A DNA stretch of 64,000 nucleotides from Rheinheimera oceanensis (GTDB taxonomy: Bacteria; Pseudomonadota; Gammaproteobacteria; Enterobacterales; Alteromonadaceae). The translations under genes and the position numbers were made by a program. Within the stretch, counting starts at the first letter, position 1, and each line of letters opens with the position of its first letter. Below, in pieces: positions 36,349 to 44,539 of this stretch. The stretch spans positions 186,001 through 250,000 of the forward strand of contig NZ_JAGPNM010000005.1 in NCBI RefSeq assembly GCF_018831085.1, written 5' to 3'. Under the pieces are notes generated by a model that was not told the DNA's origin, made no database searches, and worked only from the letters and a program-made list of their open reading frames with translations.

Positions 36349-36732
36349 ATGCCTGCTGAATCGAATAATGTATTGGCCAAGGCTTTTGAGTTTGCAGTTC
36401 GGGTTGTTAAGCTTTATCAGTATTTGGTAAAAGAGCACAAAGAGTATGTTCTTTCTAAGCAGTTATTGCGCTGTGGTACTTCTATAGGGGCAAATATTAA
36501 CGAGGCGCAGGCAGGGCAGTCAAAAGCTGACTTTGTTGCCAAAATGAGTATTGCCAGTAAAGAGTCAAGGGAAGCGAAATATTGGTTAGAGCTGCTATGT
36601 ATAACTGGCTATCTCGATAATACTCAACCGCACGTAACCAGCTTACTTAACCAAAACGAAGAACTAATAAAAATACTAACCAGCATAGTAAAAACCTCTC
36701 AAGCTAACTCAAAAATCACAACTAAAAACTAA
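36349..36732 (+). CDS. Four-helix-bundle protein of the S23 (23S rRNA intervening-sequence) family
   Basis: This 127-aa protein carries the family blocks AFEFAVRVVKLYQYL (about 12-26), LLRCGTSIGANINEAQAGQSKADF (about 39-62) and KESREAKYWLELLC (about 71-84). The family was first seen inside rRNA intervening sequences and is common as a lone gene in variable loci; its function is unknown to me. The last codons (about 115-127) use the AC-rich spacer vocabulary. The gene may thus have lost its original 3' end. GAGGGCCGGG lies before the ATG. The flanks are spacer on both sides, G-rich on the left and C-rich on the right. Confidence 0.85.
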   Translation: MPAESNNVLAKAFEFAVRVVKLYQYLVKEHKEYVLSKQLLRCGTSIGANINEAQAGQSKADFVAKMSIASKESREAKYWLELLCITGYLDNTQPHVTSLLNQNEELIKILTSIVKTSQANSKITTKN

Positions 36733-36792
36733 GCACTCACAACTCAAAACTAAACATTCACCCCTCACCACTAAAAACTCAACACTTAAAAG
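36715..36792 (-). repeat. Stop-rich spacer 5, inverted polarity
   Basis: ATCACAACTAAAAACTAAGC, ACTCACAACTC, CACTAAAAACTC and AACACTT are the reverse complements of the GT-rich words found left of the four-helix-bundle gene. The first bases lie inside that gene's 3' end. ACTCAACACT at 36777-36786 is the exact reverse complement of AGTGTTGAGT. Confidence 0.6.
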
Positions 36793-36800
36793 GACATCGG

Positions 36801-38213
36801 ATGTCGGCATTGTATACTTCCCCCCAATTTATCCATCACGGTGCGGTTGATGGCGTTACCGGTTCTTGCCATGAGTATCGCATCAGCGATGATTACGGCC
36901 TGTTAATTGACTGCGGGTTGTTTCAGGGTGCTGAAGTATCAAGCAGCGGTTCTGCCAGTACACCCCAGATCACTTTTGCGCTGGCGCACATTCGCGCCCT
37001 TATTGTCACCCATGTGCATATTGACCATGTTGGGCGTATTCCCTATTTGCTGGCAGCCGGTTTTACCGGGCCAATTTTTTGTACTACTGCGTCGGCCACC
37101 TTATTACCGCTGGTGCTGGAAGATGCACTTAAAGTAGGTGTTACCCGTGATGAGGCGTTAATTAATGCTTTTTTAGCCAGGGTACGCCGCCAGTTAGTGC
37201 CCTGTGAATTTAAACGTTGGGTAGCTTTGCCTGTGTTAGAAGGGACGGGGATTAAAGTGCGCTTTCAGCCTGCCGGCCATATACTGGGCTCGGCTTATAT
37301 TGAGTTAAGCCATAATACGCCAACAAAAAAGGCGTATAAAACGGTATTTTCCGGCGATTTAGGTGCACCTTATGCGCCGCTGTTACCTGCACCCAAGCCA
37401 CCTTATGCAGCGGATGAAGTAGTAATAGAAAGCACTTATGGCGACAGACTACATGACAACCGGCGCCAGAGGATAAAAAGGTTAGAGCAGGTGCTGCTGC
37501 ACTCATTACAGGATAACGGCACTGTGTTGTTTCCGGCTTTTAGTATTGGCCGCACGCAAGAATTATTGTATGAGCTGGAAGCTATTATTTATCGCTTGCG
37601 CGGACAGAAAATTCATCAGAATCTGCGCTGGGATGAGCTGCAGATTATTGTCGACTCGCCACTGGCAGCAAAATTTACCCAGGCGTACACTGAGTTAAAA
37701 AGCTGCTGGGACAACGAGGCCAAACAGCGTTTGCGCCAGGGCCGCCATCCTCTGAGTTTTACCCAGTTACATACCATAGCTAGCCATAGCCAGCATTTAG
37801 ATGTGGTGCAGTTTTTAGCCCGCACTAAACAGCCGGCTATTGTTATTGCTGCCAGTGGTATGTGTGAAGGTGGCCGGGTGGTTAATTACTTGAAGGCTTT
37901 ATTGCAAGATAGCTTGCATCAGGTGGTGTTTGTTGGTTATCAGGCCCGCGGCACTTTGGGTGCTACCATACAGCGTTTTGGCCCACAGGGCGGCTATGTT
38001 GAAATTGACGGCCAGCGTATTAATATCGGCGCAGAAATTATTACATTAAGCGGCTATTCAGCCCATGCCGACCAAGCTGGGTTAGTAAATTTTGTAAAGC
38101 GAATGCAGCGTAAGCCAAAACGGGTGCGCATAGTGCATGGCGATTACAATGCCAAGCAGGCATTGCAACAGGCGCTGGCGGCTTATGTCAAAGAAGTGGT
38201 TATTAGTGTTTAG
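36801..38213 (+). CDS. MBL-fold/beta-CASP hydrolase with RNA-specificity domain
   Basis: This 470-aa protein has the metallo-beta-lactamase motif H71-x-H73-x-D75-H76 (THVHIDHVGRIPYL). AGHILGSAYIEL and FSGDLGAP follow, then YGDRLHDNRRQRIKRL. The beta-CASP insert and the C-terminal RNA-specificity segment (LSGYSAHADQAGLVNFV, IVHGDYNAKQAL) complete it. Relatives include CPSF-73-like nucleases; bacterial members are poorly characterised. AAGGA lies seven bases upstream. A nuclease gene is unexpected between sugar genes; both ends abut spacer sequence, so it looks like a separately acquired cassette. Confidence 0.88.
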   Translation: MSALYTSPQFIHHGAVDGVTGSCHEYRISDDYGLLIDCGLFQGAEVSSSGSASTPQITFALAHIRALIVTHVHIDHVGRIPYLLAAGFTGPIFCTTASATLLPLVLEDALKVGVTRDEALINAFLARVRRQLVPCEFKRWVALPVLEGTGIKVRFQPAGHILGSAYIELSHNTPTKKAYKTVFSGDLGAPYAPLLPAPKPPYAADEVVIESTYGDRLHDNRRQRIKRLEQVLLHSLQDNGTVLFPAFSIGRTQELLYELEAIIYRLRGQKIHQNLRWDELQIIVDSPLAAKFTQAYTELKSCWDNEAKQRLRQGRHPLSFTQLHTIASHSQHLDVVQFLARTKQPAIVIAASGMCEGGRVVNYLKALLQDSLHQVVFVGYQARGTLGATIQRFGPQGGYVEIDGQRINIGAEIITLSGYSAHADQAGLVNFVKRMQRKPKRVRIVHGDYNAKQALQQALAAYVKEVVISV

Positions 38214-38288
38214 TTGTGAGTGTTTAGTGTTGATTTTTAGGGTAAACTCCGCACTTAAAATTCACACCTCACAACTCATAATTCAAAA
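38211..38288. repeat. Stop-rich spacer 6, self-complementary
   Basis: The left half is GT-rich (TAGTTGTGAGTG, TTTAGTGTTG, TTTTTAGGG) and the right half AC-rich (TTCACACC, CTCACAACTC, ATAATTC). AGTTGTGAG (38212-38220) and CTCACAACT (38268-38276) are perfect 9-bp complements, so the spacer can form a long hairpin between the beta-CASP gene and ugd. Confidence 0.65.
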
Positions 38289-38296
38289 AGGTTGTT

Positions 38297-39472
38297 ATGT
38301 CAGGTTTAAAAATTGCTATTGCCGGTACCGGCTATGTCGGGCTATCTAATGCTATGTTGCTGGCACAGCATAATAACGTGGTAGCGCTGGATATAGTGCC
38401 GGAAAAAGTAGCGTTGCTAAATGCTAAAAAGTCGCCGATAGAAGATAAAGAAATAAGCGATTTTTTGCAGCATAAAGCATTGAATTTTACTGCTACTCTG
38501 GACAAACAACTGGCTTATGCGGATGCTGATTTTGTTGTTATTGCTACCCCGACAGATTACGATCCGCAAACCAATTATTTTAATACCAAAAGTGTTGAAG
38601 CCGTTATAACCGATGTAATAGCAATAAACCCAAAGGCGGTAATGGTAATTAAATCTACCGTGCCAGTGGGTTATACTAAAACTGCGCGGGAAAAATTTGC
38701 TACCGCCAACCTGATATTTTCACCGGAGTTTTTACGCGAAGGCCGGGCATTATACGACAACCTGTACCCATCACGGATTATTGTCGGTGAGCAAAGCGAA
38801 AGAGCTACAATTTTTGCGACATTATTACAGCAAGGCGCTGTTAAGCAGGATGTACCGGTATTATTTACCGACAGCACTGAAGCTGAAGCGATAAAGCTGT
38901 TCTCTAATACGTACCTGGCGATGCGGGTAGCCTATTTTAATGAGCTGGATAGCTATGCCGAAAGCCATGGTTTAAACAGCCGGCAGATTATTGAAGGCGT
39001 GGGTTTAGACCCGCGTATTGGCAAACATTATAACAATCCAAGCTTTGGTTACGGCGGTTATTGCCTACCTAAAGACACCAAACAGTTACTGGCAAATTAT
39101 AGTGAAGTGCCAAACAATATGATCCAGGCTATTGTTGATGCCAACCGCACCCGCAAAGACTTTATTGCTGATTCTATTGTAAAGCGTAACCCGAAAATAG
39201 TTGGTGTATACCGGTTGGTAATGAAAACGGGTTCGGACAATTTCCGCGCCTCTGCTATTCAGGGCATTATGAAGCGCATTAAAGCCAAAGGCATTGAAGT
39301 AGTAGTGTACGAGCCTGAGCTAAAGCAGGATGAGTTTTTCCGCTCACGCGTTATTAAAGATTTGGCCGAGTTTAAGCAAATTTCTGATGTGATAGTGGCG
39401 AACCGGCGCAACGAAGCTTTAGCAGATGTGGAAGATAAAGTGTATACCCGTGATTTGTTTGGTAGCGATTAA
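38297..39472 (+). CDS. ugd: UDP-glucose 6-dehydrogenase
   Basis: This 391-aa enzyme oxidises UDP-glucose to UDP-glucuronate with two NAD. The N-terminal [19 protein letters not shown] is the short Ugd type found in E. coli. [48 protein letters not shown] and the catalytic-cysteine segment [15 protein letters not shown] follow. AAAAAGG lies upstream. The next gene, galU, supplies UDP-glucose. It is the third nucleotide-sugar dehydrogenase of the locus, with a substrate different from the other two. Confidence 0.95.
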   Translation: MSGLKIAIAGTGYVGLSNAMLLAQHNNVVALDIVPEKVALLNAKKSPIEDKEISDFLQHKALNFTATLDKQLAYADADFVVIATPTDYDPQTNYFNTKSVEAVITDVIAINPKAVMVIKSTVPVGYTKTAREKFATANLIFSPEFLREGRALYDNLYPSRIIVGEQSERATIFATLLQQGAVKQDVPVLFTDSTEAEAIKLFSNTYLAMRVAYFNELDSYAESHGLNSRQIIEGVGLDPRIGKHYNNPSFGYGGYCLPKDTKQLLANYSEVPNNMIQAIVDANRTRKDFIADSIVKRNPKIVGVYRLVMKTGSDNFRASAIQGIMKRIKAKGIEVVVYEPELKQDEFFRSRVIKDLAEFKQISDVIVANRRNEALADVEDKVYTRDLFGSD

Positions 39473-39549
39473 GTTAGTGTTGAGTTGTGAATGGTGAGTT
39501 TTTAGTTGTTCACTAAACACTAAGCATTGAGCACTCAACACTCTACATT
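39470..39549. repeat. Stop-rich spacer 7, self-complementary
   Basis: AGTGTTGAGT (39476-39485) has its exact complement ACTCAACACT at 39533-39542. Between them are TTGTGAATGGTGAG, TTTTTAGTTG, CACTAAACACTAAGC and TTGAGC words. It starts at the ugd stop and precedes the GGAG of galU. Confidence 0.65.
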
Positions 39550-39565
39550 AAGTATCGGAGTTTAA

Positions 39566-40465
39566 ATGAAAGTATTAAAAGCGGTAATTCCGGTTGCCGG
39601 GCTGGGTACCAGGATGTTGCCGGCAACTAAAGCAATACCGAAAGAAATGTTACCGGTGGTAGATAAGCCGCTGATACAGTATGTGGTAAGTGAATGTATT
39701 GCTGCAGGTATTAAGCAGATAGTACTGGTAACGCATTCATCGAAAAACAGTATAGAAAACCACTTTGATAAAAGCTTTGAGCTGGAATCTATGCTGGAAA
39801 AGCGGGTGAAACGCCAGTTGTTAGATGAAGTGCAGGCAATTTGCCCGAAAGATGTAACTATTATGCATGTGCGCCAGGGCGAGGCAAAAGGCCTTGGCCA
39901 TGCGGTACTGTGTGCTTTGCCGCTGGTAGGGGATGCCCCTTTTGCTGTAGTGCTGCCTGATGTATTGATCGATAGTTATGACAGCGATTTGCACCGTGAT
40001 AACCTGGCAAAAATGGTGCAGCTGTTTGAGCAAAGCGGTGTTAGCCAGGTAATGGTAGAGCCGGTGCCACATGACATGGTAAGCAGCTATGGTGTTGCCG
40101 ATGTTGATGGCCACCAGATGAAAGGCGGTGAATCTGTTAAAATGACAGCTATAGTAGAGAAACCGGCTGTTGAGCAGGCTCCATCCAATCTCGCTGTGGT
40201 GGGGCGTTATGTTTTTAGTTCGCAGATCTGGCAACAGTTAAAACGCACTCCTGTCGGGGCCGGTGATGAAATTCAACTGACAGATGCAATAGCGTTGTTG
40301 ATGGAAGCAGAAGCGGTTAATGCTTACCATATTACCGGCCGCAGCCATGACTGTGGCAATAAGCTGGGTTATATGCAGGCTTTTGTTGAGCATGGTTTGC
40401 GCGATAAACATTTAGGACCGGATTTTAAGCAGTGGTTAAGCCGGTTGCTGCATACTGCAGGTTAG
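39566..40465 (+). CDS. galU: UTP-glucose-1-phosphate uridylyltransferase
   Basis: This 299-aa enzyme makes UDP-glucose from UTP and glucose-1-phosphate. The signature [20 protein letters not shown] is at the N-terminus; the Lys-Glu end is part of the nucleotide-binding loop. [38 protein letters not shown] with the metal-binding Asp, and [20 protein letters not shown] follow. GGAG lies six bases upstream. Its product feeds Ugd just upstream and GlcA-containing glycans. Confidence 0.96.
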   Translation: MKVLKAVIPVAGLGTRMLPATKAIPKEMLPVVDKPLIQYVVSECIAAGIKQIVLVTHSSKNSIENHFDKSFELESMLEKRVKRQLLDEVQAICPKDVTIMHVRQGEAKGLGHAVLCALPLVGDAPFAVVLPDVLIDSYDSDLHRDNLAKMVQLFEQSGVSQVMVEPVPHDMVSSYGVADVDGHQMKGGESVKMTAIVEKPAVEQAPSNLAVVGRYVFSSQIWQQLKRTPVGAGDEIQLTDAIALLMEAEAVNAYHITGRSHDCGNKLGYMQAFVEHGLRDKHLGPDFKQWLSRLLHTAG

Positions 40466-40562
40466 GCATAATACGAATGCAGTGGTGGCGGATGTTATGT
40501 CCGCGCCGGTTAAAATTGATTGTTGTTGGCCGCAAAAGGCTAACCTTATTCTGGAGTAGTTA

Positions 40563-42548
40563 ATGCTGGCTTGGTTGCTGGGGTTGCCCCGTGCGATAAA
40601 ACGCTTAATTTCTGTGATAGCTGATATGTTTTTTTTAATCAGCTCCTTGTTTGCTGCATATTTTTTGACACAGCATGAAGATCGCACTGATATTCCGGAA
40701 ATTGCCCTGGCTTTTGCCGTAACCCTGCCAGTTACATTATTTATTTTTACCAAGCTTGGTTTGTACCGTGCAGTTATCCGCTATATAGGCCAGCATGCGC
40801 TGGGGGCCGTGTTGGCTGGTATAGTAAGCAGTGCTTTTGTACTGGCGCTATTGTTTGGCTTGTTAAAGGTACATGATAAAGGCAACCTGATTTTTGTTTA
40901 TGCTATTCTGGCTTTAATTAGCTCAGGCGGTTTGCGTTTACTGGCGCGGATGTTTTTGGTGCAGCGTAATAATGGCCATAAAGAGCGCGTACTTATATAT
41001 GGTGCCGGCTCGTCCGGTCGCCAGTTAGCGCAAGCACTTATTAATGGCGAACAGTACCACCCGGTGATATTTGTTGATGACGACACCACCTTGCATCGCT
41101 CTACTATTTTGGGGGTGCCTGTAGGTGCGCCAGCCCAGATTACCAGCTTAATAAAATCACATAATATCAGCCGTATTTTACTGGCTTTACCCTCTGTAAG
41201 CCGCTCACGCCGGCGCGAAGTGCTGGATGCATTGGAAGAGTTGCCAATACCGGTGCAGTCTATCCCCGGCATGAGTGATTTAGTTGATGGCTCTATGCGC
41301 ATTGACGAGCTGCAGGATGTAAAAATTGAAGACTTGCTGGGCCGTGATCCGGTGGCACCGAAAACCAAACTGATGCGGGCCAATATTCATGGCAAGGTAG
41401 TTATGGTAACCGGGGCTGGCGGCTCTATTGGCTCGGAGCTATGCCGGCAAATTATTACCTGCGAGCCGAAAACACTAGTGTTATTTGAGTTATCCGAATT
41501 TAGCCTGTACAGCATAGAGCAAGAGCTAAGCGCGCTGATTAAACAGCAGCAGTTGGATATTCAGCTGGTGCCAATAATGGGCACGGCGCAGCGGCGTAAC
41601 CGGCTGGAAACGGTAATGAAAGCCTTTAAAGTGCAAACGGTTTACCATGCTGCCGCTTATAAGCATGTGCCGTTGGTAGAATATAATGTGGTTGAAGGCG
41701 TACGCAATAATGTATTTGGTACCTGGTATGCTGCCGAGGCGGCTATTGCCTCTGGTGTAGAAACCTTTGTACTTATTTCTACCGATAAAGCAGTGCGGCC
41801 TACCAATGTTATGGGCGCATCAAAGCGCTTAGCCGAGTTGGTATTACAGGCTTTGTCAGAACGGCAAAGTGTTACCCGGTTTTGTATGGTACGTTTTGGC
41901 AATGTGCTTGGCTCCAGCGGTTCTGTGGTGCCACTGTTTCGCGAGCAAATACGCCGTGGTGGCCCGGTTACGGTAACCCATAAAGATATTATCCGTTATT
42001 TTATGACCATACCTGAGGCGGCGCAGTTAGTAATACAGGCCGGTGCTATGGGGCATGGTGGTGATGTATTTGTGCTGGATATGGGCGAGCCGGTGAAAAT
42101 TGCTGATTTAGCGAAACGTATGATCCACCTGATGGGGCTCGAAGTTAAAGACGAAGTTCACCCTAATGGTGATATAGAAATTCAGTATTCCGGCCTGCGG
42201 CCGGGCGAAAAACTGTATGAAGAATTGTTAATTGGCGAAAGCGTGCGTGTAACTGCACACCCGCGTATTATGGCTGCCGATGAGGTGTGCCTTAGCTGGA
42301 GCCAGATGGAAACCATGTTATTGCAGCTGGATACTTTGTGCGATAGCTTTGCGGTAGAGCAAATTATAGAGTTAATGCGGGTGGCTCCGACAGGCTTTAA
42401 TTATAGCTGTGCCAGTAGCGACCTGGTAGTGAAATCCGGTTGTGACTATGACTTGGCGGCGCCTGTTGCGGTGCCGCTGAATATGGTAGTAAATACCGCT
42501 TCGGGCATAGGTGCTGCGGCTGCAGCGCCGGCAAAGAAGTATTGTTAG
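40563..42548 (+). CDS. PglF/WbpM-like UDP-GlcNAc 4,6-dehydratase (membrane-anchored)
   Basis: This 661-aa protein has four N-terminal membrane helices (about 12-130). A CoA-binding-like Rossmann domain follows (VLIYGAGSSGRQLAQAL), then a dehydratase domain with TGAGGSIGSELCRQI at about 280. HAAAYKHVPLVE, STDKAVRPTNVMGASKR (with Met in place of the usual Tyr, as in WbpM/PglF) and RFGNVLGSSGSVVPLF are diagnostic. It makes UDP-4-keto-6-deoxy-GlcNAc, the substrate for the PglE-like enzyme at 32814. The 6.5-kb accessory block separates it from the rest of the pgl-like set. The C-terminus ends in an Ala-rich tail. Confidence 0.92.
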   Translation: MLAWLLGLPRAIKRLISVIADMFFLISSLFAAYFLTQHEDRTDIPEIALAFAVTLPVTLFIFTKLGLYRAVIRYIGQHALGAVLAGIVSSAFVLALLFGLLKVHDKGNLIFVYAILALISSGGLRLLARMFLVQRNNGHKERVLIYGAGSSGRQLAQALINGEQYHPVIFVDDDTTLHRSTILGVPVGAPAQITSLIKSHNISRILLALPSVSRSRRREVLDALEELPIPVQSIPGMSDLVDGSMRIDELQDVKIEDLLGRDPVAPKTKLMRANIHGKVVMVTGAGGSIGSELCRQIITCEPKTLVLFELSEFSLYSIEQELSALIKQQQLDIQLVPIMGTAQRRNRLETVMKAFKVQTVYHAAAYKHVPLVEYNVVEGVRNNVFGTWYAAEAAIASGVETFVLISTDKAVRPTNVMGASKRLAELVLQALSERQSVTRFCMVRFGNVLGSSGSVVPLFREQIRRGGPVTVTHKDIIRYFMTIPEAAQLVIQAGAMGHGGDVFVLDMGEPVKIADLAKRMIHLMGLEVKDEVHPNGDIEIQYSGLRPGEKLYEELLIGESVRVTAHPRIMAADEVCLSWSQMETMLLQLDTLCDSFAVEQIIELMRVAPTGFNYSCASSDLVVKSGCDYDLAAPVAVPLNMVVNTASGIGAAAAAPAKKYC

Positions 42549-42553
42549 CCAAT

Positions 42554-42583
42554 ACTGTTAACAGTAAGCTGCAAAAAAAGCAG
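42554..42583. promoter_or_regulatory. Palindrome and hairpin upstream of the gfc-like genes
   Basis: ACTGTTAACAGT (42554-42565) is a perfect 12-bp palindrome, and CTGC-A7-GCAG follows at 42569-42583. They lie between the pglF-like stop and the small exported protein. The region may hold an operator or promoter for the Gfc module, or a weak terminator; I cannot decide from sequence. Confidence 0.3.
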
Positions 42584-42673
42584 TTAATACGCATTTAGGG
42601 GTTGAGTAATACCGGGCTTTACGTTACTCTTCGCCTAACTGGAAATCCAAGTTTGTTTATTGAGGGAATTGCT

Positions 42674-43000
42674 ATGAAAAAATTAATTATTGCTGCTGCG
42701 GTAATGGCGTTAAGCGCTGGTGTTAATGCGCAAGATGTTGCCGGTGGTGCAAATGCTAAAGAAGGCACTATTGGTGGTGTTGCTACTACCACTATTGCTG
42801 CTGGTGTAGTTGGTATTGCTGTTGCTGCTGCGGTTATTTCTAATAACCGTGGTACTTCTGTTGGCCCAGGCCCAGTTGGTGATACTTGTAACTCAGGCGA
42901 CGGCACACCCGTTAATGGTGTATGTACTGGTACTACCATTACTGGTACTGGCACTAACACTATGGCAGTAACCTTTACTTACCCTGCAATCAGTGGTTAA
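42674..43000 (+). CDS. GfcA/YjbE-like small exported Thr/Gly/Ala-rich protein
   Basis: This 108-aa protein has a clear signal peptide (MKKLIIAAAVMALSAGVNAQ, cleavage after NAQ or VNA). A hydrophobic Ala/Ile/Val stretch at about 37-56 and a Gly/Thr-rich tail (TGTTITGTGTNTM) follow. Size, composition and position before GfcB-, GfcC- and GfcD-like genes match YjbE/GfcA of E. coli, whose sequences are poorly conserved. GAGGG lies seven bases upstream of the ATG. A strong terminator follows directly, so it is probably made in larger amounts than the genes behind it. Confidence 0.68.
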   Translation: MKKLIIAAAVMALSAGVNAQDVAGGANAKEGTIGGVATTTIAAGVVGIAVAAAVISNNRGTSVGPGPVGDTCNSGDGTPVNGVCTGTTITGTGTNTMAVTFTYPAISG

Positions 43001-43008
43001 GTTTGTTG

Positions 43009-43044
43009 CAATAAAAAAGCCGCCTGCTGGCGGCTTTTTTATTG
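43009..43044 (+). terminator. Strong intrinsic terminator inside the gfc-like operon
   Basis: A perfect 16-bp stem, CAATAAAAAAGCCGCC (43009-43024) and GGCGGCTTTTTTATTG (43029-43044), with loop TGCT. The T-run supports rho-independent termination. It lies between the GfcA-like stop at 43000 and the GfcB-like start, so read-through must set expression of the three downstream genes unless a further promoter exists. Confidence 0.92.
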
Positions 43045-43085
43045 CTGTAGGTTTATTTGGCATCTTTATTCAGCGGGCATACACC

Positions 43086-43799
43086 TTGATAGCTTCAATT
43101 AGAACTGTTTTTAGCAGCCTGGTGCTGCTAACCCTTACCGCATGTGCCGGTACTTACCACTCCTATTTAGATAACCTTAAGCTTGCATTTGCAGATACCC
43201 CGGATGCTGAGCTTAGCCTGGCCGATGTGCAGCAATCACAATACGATTTACTTTATGTAAAGCACGGTGAACGGGCGCAGGCCGTAATGGTATTAATGCA
43301 CCTTGAAGCAGGTCAGCATAAGTGGGTATCGGCAGATAATGCCATGCTGATAATGGAGCAGGGCCGCCTGGTACGCACTTTAGGGTTAGAAAATGACTTA
43401 TTGCATCTTACCAATACTATTAATGACCCGGTTCGCCGTGTAGCTTCTATTCGCCCGGATAATACCTGGTTGCGCCTGGCTGACTGGCATAACGGCGAGT
43501 ACGGCTACACGCTACGTTCAAGCTTTGAAGTTATACCAGCGCAACAGTTAACGGTTTTTCAGCAACAGCTGAATACTACTTTGGTAGTTGAATATGTAAA
43601 GTATGAAGATCAAGCTAATTACCTGCGTTTTGATGGCCAGTGGCAAAATTACTTTTGGTTTGACAGTAAAACCGGCACCTTAATAAAAAGTGAGCAGACG
43701 TTGTCACCTTTTTTACAACCTATAACCATGACCTATGCCAGCCGGATAGGGCGGCTGCTGCCACCGGTAAGTAAAACTAATACTGGTGGTGCACAATGA
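43086..43799 (+). CDS. GfcB/YjbF-family outer-membrane lipoprotein
   Basis: The protein has a lipobox LTAC within the first 20 residues (TVFSSLVLLTLTACAGTYHS). A body of about 215 residues follows, with LSLADVQQSQYDLLYVKHGERAQAV and WLRLADWHNGEYGYTLRSSF typical of YjbF/GfcB. The family is tied to capsule or exopolysaccharide secretion. The reading frame is open back to 42993, but that would include the terminator. I therefore place the start at the TTG at 43086, giving 237 aa; this start is uncertain. It overlaps the GfcC-like gene by four bases. Confidence 0.78.
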   Translation: MIASIRTVFSSLVLLTLTACAGTYHSYLDNLKLAFADTPDAELSLADVQQSQYDLLYVKHGERAQAVMVLMHLEAGQHKWVSADNAMLIMEQGRLVRTLGLENDLLHLTNTINDPVRRVASIRPDNTWLRLADWHNGEYGYTLRSSFEVIPAQQLTVFQQQLNTTLVVEYVKYEDQANYLRFDGQWQNYFWFDSKTGTLIKSEQTLSPFLQPITMTYASRIGRLLPPVSKTNTGGAQ

Positions 43800-44539
43800 A
43801 GAAAATAAATATGCTCAGAGGGCTGATTTTTAGTGCTTTACTTATTGCGCCGGCAGTTTATGGCGCAGTAACGGTGGATATAAATGGTAGCCAGTACCAG
43901 TTTGATACCAACCCAAGGCTAAGTGAGGTACTGGCTCCGGTTGCTTTACAAAGCAATTGGTACTGGCCTGCTGCGGCGTTGTATCGGCTTGACTCTGACG
44001 AGCCGGAACAACTGCGGCAACAGGTGCTGCAACAAATAGCGCAGTTAAAACAATATAATGCTGCAGACAGTGATTTAGTAACGACACTGCAATCACTGGA
44101 GCGCCAGGTGGCAGCCTGGCGTTTAGCTAAACGTATTGCTAAGCCAATAGACTATGATTTTGCCCGTGTTCGGCCAGACCTTAATCCGCGTTTTGATAAT
44201 GGTGCTTATTTATTACAGCTAAAGCAGCGGCCAGGCAATGTGTATCTGTTTGGTGCGCTAAATTCTGAGATGACGGTAACACACCGTGGAGCTGCACCTG
44301 CGGCTGATTATATGTTGTCAGCCCGGCCGACAGGCACAGCCGATGTTACTGAACTGATGCTGGTGCAACCTGACGGTAAAGTGCAGGCTGCCGGTGCTGC
44401 CTACTGGAATCATGCCCATATTGAAGCTATGCCGGGGGCGCAGATGTTTGTTCCGCTGCGAAGCCAACTGTTTAGTTCACAATTAGATATATTAAATAAG
44501 CGTTTGCTTGAGCTTGCCAGCCACAGGGTGTTGCCATGA
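43796..44539 (+). CDS. GfcC/YjbG-family periplasmic polysaccharide protein
   Basis: This 247-aa protein has a signal peptide (MLRGLIFSALLIAPAVYG). The mature part has SQYQFDTNPRLSEVLAPVAL (a beta-grasp segment resembling SLBB) and NWYWPAAALYRL. A helical middle (EQLRQQVLQQIAQLKQY) and a C-terminal region with LLVQPDG-like and FVPL-like strands complete it. GfcC of E. coli is a periplasmic capsule-assembly protein with such D2/D3-like domains. It is coupled by four-base overlaps on both sides. Confidence 0.84.
   Translation: MKKINMLRGLIFSALLIAPAVYGAVTVDINGSQYQFDTNPRLSEVLAPVALQSNWYWPAAALYRLDSDEPEQLRQQVLQQIAQLKQYNAADSDLVTTLQSLERQVAAWRLAKRIAKPIDYDFARVRPDLNPRFDNGAYLLQLKQRPGNVYLFGALNSEMTVTHRGAAPAADYMLSARPTGTADVTELMLVQPDGKVQAAGAAYWNHAHIEAMPGAQMFVPLRSQLFSSQLDILNKRLLELASHRVLP

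Noticed and set aside
33987-39549. Integron attC sites as an explanation of the spacers
   Set aside because: No integrase was seen, the spacers lack the paired core sites, and their word structure is too simple.
42993-43085. N-terminal extension of the GfcB-like lipoprotein
   Set aside because: It would be read through the perfect terminator at 43009-43044 and would put the lipobox too far from the start.
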